Shown here piece after piece: positions 13,642 through 18,039 of a DNA stretch of 18,039 nt. The notes below the pieces were generated by a model, which worked only from the letters and a program-made list of their open reading frames with translations, had not been told where the DNA came from and searched no databases. Within the stretch, counting starts at the first letter, position 1. Each line of letters starts with the position of its first letter. Origin of the DNA: an uncultured Alphaproteobacteria bacterium (GTDB taxonomy: Bacteria; Pseudomonadota; Alphaproteobacteria; CAAHEQ01; UBA3637); assembly GCA_937888725.1 (NCBI GenBank), contig CALARE010000019.1, forward strand, positions 1 to 18,039, written 5' to 3'. Both the position numbers and the translations under genes were made by a program.

Positions 13642-14334
13642 ACAACGAATTCCATATGTTAAAAGAACTTTTTTAAAAGGAATCTTAACGGAATAATCAG
13701 ATAATAAATTTAGCAAAAAAAAGTGATCAACTGCATAGGAAACAGCGCTAGCACTTTGATCTTTATAATTAGATACTATTTTGATAATATGTTCCGACAG
13801 ATTCTCCTTTTTCAATTGTTTTGGTGCTAAAGAAGCATCATTTATCAAATAAAGTAAGTCTATTTTTTTGTTGGGGTATTTTCGATGTATTTGTTGCATA
13901 CCCGATAAAATTTCGTCATCCGAAGAATGAATTTTTGCATCAGGCGTTTCTATATAAACAATCAAAACAGATTTTGCCTTCTGAATAGTCTGCAACAATC
14001 TATTGATGCGTCTGTCATATTTTTCTTTAACGGAAGGATAAGTTTCTTTTAGTTCTTTTTTTGCTTCAAAATCGTGGTTAAAAGTCAATTTATTGTACTT
14101 GTTGTAATAAGCATCACAAGATATACTTCTTTCAGAATACGAGTATTCTAAATCTTTTTCTTCTAAAAACCTTTCAAAATCGGAAACTAAAATTTTACAT
14201 CTGCTTATAAAATCACTTCCAAAAAGCCAATCAAAGGGAGAACTAAATTGCCGTAAATTTGCCTTAATTAAAGTAGATGCACAAGAACAGGCCGCTCCCA
14301 AAGAAAAAACTAAATCATACTTTTTACCGTTCAT
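13591..14334 (-). CDS. DUF1796 family protein (putative papain-like cysteine peptidase fold)
   Basis: A 247-residue protein resembling the DUF1796 family: the N-terminal block VFSLGAACSCASTLIK (9-24) with C16, then LRQFSSPFDWLFGS (27-40), and later FNHDF (85-89). The family is annotated as papain-like from fold prediction and often occurs among polysaccharide-biosynthesis genes; its activity is not established. The start at 14334 has GAGG 6-7 bases upstream and overlaps the stop of the truncated GT2 by 11 nt. The last 13 or so codons (PYKPLRKKLRKKYHV) nearly duplicate the end of the GT8 gene, at the DNA level too. The gene body thus sits as a unique cassette between two direct repeats. Peptidase, transferase or structural roles all remain possible. 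Confidence 0.75.
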   Translation of the reverse strand: MNGKKYDLVFSLGAACSCASTLIKANLRQFSSPFDWLFGSDFISRCKILVSDFERFLEEKDLEYSYSERSISCDAYYNKYNKLTFNHDFEAKKELKETYPSVKEKYDRRINRLLQTIQKAKSVLIVYIETPDAKIHSSDDEILSGMQQIHRKYPNKKIDLLYLINDASLAPKQLKKENLSEHIIKIVSNYKDQSASAVSYAVDHFFLLNLLSDYSVKIPFKKVLLTYGIRCIPYKPLRKKLRKKYHV

Positions 14335-14632
14335 TATTTACCTCAATAAAATATAAATAAATAAACTCACCTTTAGCTAAAGAAAGAAGCTTATTTAATG
14401 TCTTACAAGTTCCTTCATTTTCCTTTGTTTCAAAATGAACCCTAACAAACCTTTTTTCGCAAACAGCTTTCATTTCTTGAATTTTATTCCAAGTACTATC
14501 TTTAGAACCATCATCAACTATTATTAGTTCTATATTTTTATACGTTTGTTCAATTATTGAATTTATACACTCTTGCACATAATTTTCGTGATTATATGCA
14601 GGAATAATTACGGAAACAAGGGGATTAGACAT
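14324..14632 (-). pseudogene. Truncated family 2 glycosyltransferase (N-terminal fragment)
   Basis: A 102-residue frame whose first 93 or so residues match the N-terminus of the GT2 at 12612-13598 (LVSVIIPAYNHENYVQEC, DDGSKD, then GEFIYL). The match ends abruptly just before the metal-binding SDD. Nine unrelated residues follow (YFIEVNNER), then the stop. It lacks the DxD motif, the acceptor half and the catalytic base, so it cannot be an active transferase. It starts in an 8-nt overlap with GT8 (ATGTCTAA) and ends overlapping the DUF1796 start, so it is still translated in frame with the operon and may now serve only to couple translation. It most likely remains from a duplication or cassette insertion. 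Confidence 0.85.
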
Positions 14633-14675
14633 GATGCTTCTCTCGCAGTTTTTTACGTAAAGGTTTATAAGGAAT
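14358..14675. repeat. Direct repeat copy B flanking the DUF1796 cassette
   Basis: Partner of 13318-13641. It spans the 3' end of the GT8 gene (27 bp shared with one mismatch at 14649-14675) and the GT2 fragment. Homology stops sharply at 14358, where the unique DUF1796 cassette (about 13642-14357) begins. Confidence 0.85.
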
Positions 14676-15596
14676 CAACGTAATTAAAATTTTCTTTATT
14701 TTTTGTATTTTGGTTAGCTTTCTCTTTTCTTTTTTTGCAGCATGACAACACATCAATGCCCAAGTTAATTTATTTAAACACTCTGTCCTATCTATCTCTA
14801 CATAATCACAAAACGAATTATAATAATAATAGAAACCATCATAAGAAGCTTCAGGTAAATATTGAAGCCAACCAATAGAAGATAAAACAAGGGAATTTGG
14901 TTTTACTCCATGAAAATGAATAATTTTAGCATTAACATTTTTTCCCCAATAAGGTTTCCAATTATATTCTAATGGTAAGTGCTCCCATTCATTTTTATAT
15001 AAATCATTTAAATATCCTTGATCGCAACATTCAAAACATTGAGCATATTTTTTCGATTTAATCATAGATAAAAAGTCTTGATATTTTTTTGATGCTTCTT
15101 TTACATTAATAAGCATAACCCCTGCATTAAAATAAGAAAAATCACTTTTTTTAAATTCTGGAGCTCCCAAAACATACTTTGGTAATTTGGGAAAATCAGC
15201 TAATGTAATATCTTGTAAAAAAATAACATCTGTATCACAATAAAGAACATATTCATCTTCTTTTTCTATTTCTGAAACTAAAAAACGTAAAAATCTGCTA
15301 CGTAAAGAAGCTTCTGAAATAATAGATCCAAATTTTTCATTCATATAAGATTCTGAATAAAGATCATATATAAAATTTTCAAAAGGAATACGACATATAT
15401 GCGTGTGAACATTATAATCAGAAAGTATATTATATAATTTATCAGACTTTTCCCCATCATATAAACAATGTAAATCCAATGTTGTATTTTTTTTAGCACT
15501 AGAAAGACAAGCACTCAACATATCTACATATACTTGATTATTTTCTATATCATTACTGAACGCAAAATAACATTTTAATTTCTTATTTCCACTCAT
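14625..15596 (-). CDS. Family 8 glycosyltransferase (LPS galactosyl/glucosyltransferase type)
   Basis: A predicted retaining sugar transferase using a UDP-sugar to extend LPS or another surface glycan. In the 323-residue product, the GT8 metal site YCDTDVIFL carries DTD at 121-123. FNAGVMLINV (156-165), DQGYLNDLY (192-200) and HFHGVKP (227-233) are all family hallmarks in the correct order. The C-terminus is basic, ending PYKPLRKKLREKHHV, a tail shared with the DUF1796 product and typical of peripheral membrane attachment. The start overlaps the aminotransferase stop by 14 nt, and its own stop overlaps the GT2 fragment start by 8 nt, so it lies within a translationally coupled operon. The exact sugar cannot be told. 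Confidence 0.92.
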   Translation of the reverse strand: MSGNKKLKCYFAFSNDIENNQVYVDMLSACLSSAKKNTTLDLHCLYDGEKSDKLYNILSDYNVHTHICRIPFENFIYDLYSESYMNEKFGSIISEASLRSRFLRFLVSEIEKEDEYVLYCDTDVIFLQDITLADFPKLPKYVLGAPEFKKSDFSYFNAGVMLINVKEASKKYQDFLSMIKSKKYAQCFECCDQGYLNDLYKNEWEHLPLEYNWKPYWGKNVNAKIIHFHGVKPNSLVLSSIGWLQYLPEASYDGFYYYYNSFCDYVEIDRTECLNKLTWALMCCHAAKKEKRKLTKIQKIKKILITLIPYKPLRKKLREKHHV

Positions 15597-16671
15597 TCAC
15601 AACCTCCACGACTTTTTTAACTTCTTCTTCTGTTAATACAGGACTGATTGGTAAAGACATTACTTCTCGATGTATCTTTTCCGTAATTGGTAAATTCATA
15701 CTTTCAAATTCTTTATAGGCTCCTTGTTTATGAGGGGCTGTTGGATAATGAATATTTGTTTGAATACCATTTGCTTCCAAATGATTTTGCAAAGCTTCTC
15801 TATCATCACATCTTACTACAAATACATGCCACACATGCGCTAATTCATCATAGGTTTTGGGCAAAGTAATCAACGGATTTTTGATGTTTTCACGATAATA
15901 TTTGGCAATTTCACGTCTTCTTTCATTGTCAGCATCAAGATATTTTAACTTAACATCCAAAATTGCCGCTTGAATTTCATCAAGACGAGAATTGACGCCT
16001 TTATAAATATGGTGATATTTTCTATCTGAACCATAATTGGCGATTGCTTTTATTTTTTCATACAAATCTTTATCATTGGTGGTAATCCCACCTGCATCGC
16101 CAAATGCACCGAGGTTTTTCCCTGGATAAAAACTAAATGCAGCCGCATCACCAAGATTGCCCACACGACGCCCTTGATATATGGCACCATGTGCTTGAGC
16201 CGCATCTTCAATGATTTTCAGGTTATACTTTTTCGCCAATGCCCAAATCTTTTCCATAGGTACAGCTTGACCATATAGATGGACTACCATAATGGCTTTT
16301 GTTTTTGGGGTAATTTTTTCTTCTATCAAATCGGGGTTAATACAATAAGTATGGATATCAGGTTCAATCAATACCGGCGTGCAACCGTTTTGCGAAATAG
16401 CCAAAATTGTTGCAATAAAAGTATTGGCAGGAACAATAATCTCATCATTTTCGCCAAAACCATAAGCCTTGATAATCAGATTTAACGCATCTAACCCATT
16501 AGCAACACCAAGAGCATATTTTGTTCCGCAGTATGATGCAAAATTTTTAGAAAACTCTTCATTGTATTTGCCCTGCAAGTACCATCCACAATCAAGAATA
16601 TCTTTTATTCTTAAATCTATTTCATCTCTGAAACGATTGTTTATTTTTTCTAAATCTAAAAATTTAATCAT
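15583..16671 (-). CDS. DegT/DnrJ/EryC1/StrS family nucleotide-sugar aminotransferase
   Basis: A PLP-dependent transaminase that converts a keto-sugar nucleotide to an amino sugar for glycan synthesis. From the ATG at 16671 the product is 362 residues. VANGLDAL lies at 57-64. EDAAQAHG is at 155-162, with D156 to the pyridine nitrogen. The Schiff-base lysine is K185, in SFYPGKNLGAFGDAG. GVNSRLDEIQAA follows. The sequence resembles FdtB/QdtB-type dTDP-3-keto-6-deoxyhexose transaminases, but that specificity is inferred. An upstream in-frame ATG at 16704 exists; I prefer 16671 because homologues begin MIKFLDL, AAAGG lies eight bases before it, and it makes an 8-nt overlap (ATGATTAA) with the gene before. 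No ketoisomerase or acetyltransferase partner is in the window. Confidence 0.93.
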   Translation of the reverse strand: MIKFLDLEKINNRFRDEIDLRIKDILDCGWYLQGKYNEEFSKNFASYCGTKYALGVANGLDALNLIIKAYGFGENDEIIVPANTFIATILAISQNGCTPVLIEPDIHTYCINPDLIEEKITPKTKAIMVVHLYGQAVPMEKIWALAKKYNLKIIEDAAQAHGAIYQGRRVGNLGDAAAFSFYPGKNLGAFGDAGGITTNDKDLYEKIKAIANYGSDRKYHHIYKGVNSRLDEIQAAILDVKLKYLDADNERRREIAKYYRENIKNPLITLPKTYDELAHVWHVFVVRCDDREALQNHLEANGIQTNIHYPTAPHKQGAYKEFESMNLPITEKIHREVMSLPISPVLTEEEVKKVVEVVNEWK

Positions 16672-17974
16672 CAATATAGCCTTTCTTACGTAATTTTTGT
16701 TCAAATTTACTATATATTTTTTTCATTAATTTATATTTCAATTTTATCTTATTATTTTTTGGGGTTGTTTGTTTTTCTAGTATAAATCTTGTTTTACCTA
16801 TATCTTTACCTCTTATTTTGTTTTCTATAAAAGTTTCTAAAACAGGTAATATATTATTGAAGCGAAAGTTTTTATTTATTATTTCATGAGATTGTGCAAC
16901 AATATCTTTTCGTAAATTTTCGTTTTTTAACAAGCGAATACAAACTTCACGAGCCTCAAAAGGTGAATCAAATGTGGGGATTATATTTCCAAAATATTTT
17001 TTTATATCGCTCTTATATTCACTAACTAAACATGCATTAGAGCCCATAATATCACAAACACGCCAAGAAAAACCAGATATAGCTTGTCGATGATTAATAT
17101 TGATACCGATTTTACAAGAATTATAAATATCTTCGTTATGGCTAAGAGAATATACTCTTTTATTTATATAACTCATAATTAAATCCGGTTCATTATATGT
17201 ATCAGTTTCCCAATAAGGATCTCCATACAAATCCAACCCAAGTTCGGCTATAGATGATAAAACAATTCGACGGTTAAAGTCTGATAAACAAAAATTAATT
17301 TCATTTAAAGAAAAGTTTTGTTTTACTTTAGGTAAAATATTCTCATAATTTTGCATGAGAATATCTTTTTCTATCCAGGGATTCTTTTTTAGGTCTTTTA
17401 ATAAGTTAAAATATTGCTCTTTTTCTTCTTTAGATGGTTTGGAATCTATAAATTTTTTATAAGGTGTTTTAGATAAACATTCTCTAAAAAATTTTGTACC
17501 TATAAAACATATGTTATTTTTAAAAGGAACTGATTTAGGCTGAATTTCTGTAAAAAATGGGATTTTTTGTATGTTTTTAGATAAAACACAAAATTCATTT
17601 TTTAAAACATTAATGGATTCATCTTGAGGCACTATAAATTTATAGCGATTTATATTTTCTTTTAATGTCTCTTTATTGGAATAGTATAAGGGAGAATCAA
17701 CTTCATATACAATAATTGGACAATCAAATGATTTTGATATGTCATAAAAAGTATTGTTAAACAATATTATTAGATCTGGATCAAATCCTTTGATTTCATT
17801 AAATAATTCGGGAGGAATATTATTAAAATCCTTTGCAAATGTTTTTGATATATATACATAAAGATTATTTCCTAACTCCTCCAATTTCTTTATAAAGGTT
17901 TCATAGAAACTGGGAATTGCATATGGATTGAGGGGATCATTAACTCCACTAAATAAAGATATAAAAATATTCAT
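16664..17974 (-). CDS. CgeB-like glycosyltransferase (GT-B, group 1-type C-terminal domain)
   Basis: A 436-residue predicted sugar transferase. The N-terminal half has a Rossmann-like pattern (MNIFISLFSG, then FDPDLIILFNN at 64-74). The C-terminal domain at about 286-375 (SCKIGININHRQAISGF, RVCDIMGSNACLVSEY, then FDSPFEAREVCIRLL) matches the CgeB/Glyco_trans_1_2 pattern of family 1-like transferases. The tail is strongly basic (KLMKKIYSKFEQKLRKKG). It is the first operon gene in the window. AAGGAA lies about ten bases ahead of the ATG, and the remaining 65 bases to the window edge are AT-rich without a clear promoter, so the operon may begin further out. Substrate unknown. Confidence 0.8.
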   Translation of the reverse strand: MNIFISLFSGVNDPLNPYAIPSFYETFIKKLEELGNNLYVYISKTFAKDFNNIPPELFNEIKGFDPDLIILFNNTFYDISKSFDCPIIVYEVDSPLYYSNKETLKENINRYKFIVPQDESINVLKNEFCVLSKNIQKIPFFTEIQPKSVPFKNNICFIGTKFFRECLSKTPYKKFIDSKPSKEEKEQYFNLLKDLKKNPWIEKDILMQNYENILPKVKQNFSLNEINFCLSDFNRRIVLSSIAELGLDLYGDPYWETDTYNEPDLIMSYINKRVYSLSHNEDIYNSCKIGININHRQAISGFSWRVCDIMGSNACLVSEYKSDIKKYFGNIIPTFDSPFEAREVCIRLLKNENLRKDIVAQSHEIINKNFRFNNILPVLETFIENKIRGKDIGKTRFILEKQTTPKNNKIKLKYKLMKKIYSKFEQKLRKKGYIDD

Positions 17975-18039
17975 TATCTACTTATTCCTTTTATTTATTT
18001 TAATTTTTATTATCTGGTGCATTTAAAATATCCTACTTA

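Overview
The window is AT-rich bacterial chromosome. The gene order tRNA-Leu, tig, clpP, clpX, lon, hupB, tRNA-Val suggests an alphaproteobacterium, and the low GC and AT-biased codon use suggest a host-associated or gut lineage. That placement is inferred from gene order and protein resemblance only.

Layout. (1) 3-5225, minus strand: prfC (release factor 3), two tandem paralogous HNH-nuclease-like genes, then thrS (threonyl-tRNA synthetase). Each part has a recognisable promoter; the one before thrS is a full-consensus TTGACA-N17-TATAAT and drives a structured leader. (2) 5450-8867, plus strand: tRNA-Leu(UAG), tig, clpP and clpX, closed by a strong intrinsic terminator. (3) 9053-12185, plus strand: lon with its own terminator, hupB with its own promoter, and tRNA-Val(UAC). 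The terminator-like hairpin after hupB overlaps the tRNA-Val promoter. (4) 12172-12546: two identical 180-bp non-coding units in tandem, bounded by three copies of a 15-bp sequence made of the last 14 nt of tRNA-Val plus one base. The units are GC-rich and full of hairpins. (5) 12612-17974, minus strand: a tightly overlapping surface-glycan operon. In transcription order it holds a CgeB-like glycosyltransferase, a DegT-family sugar aminotransferase, a GT8 glycosyltransferase, a truncated GT2 fragment, a DUF1796 (papain-like fold) protein and a complete GT2 glycosyltransferase. It probably continues upstream, beyond the window.

How the genes relate. tig, clpP, clpX and lon form a protein-folding and protein-turnover block. 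The minus-strand genes on the left serve translation, apart from the unexplained HNH pair. The right-hand operon would build and transfer an amino-sugar-containing glycan such as LPS O-antigen or capsule. The two most unusual structures are the tRNA-Val-derived tandem element, whose units can each fold into a branched structure closed by a 7-bp stem on the tRNA 3' end, and a roughly 320-bp direct repeat flanking the DUF1796 gene, which marks that gene as a recently inserted or excisable cassette.
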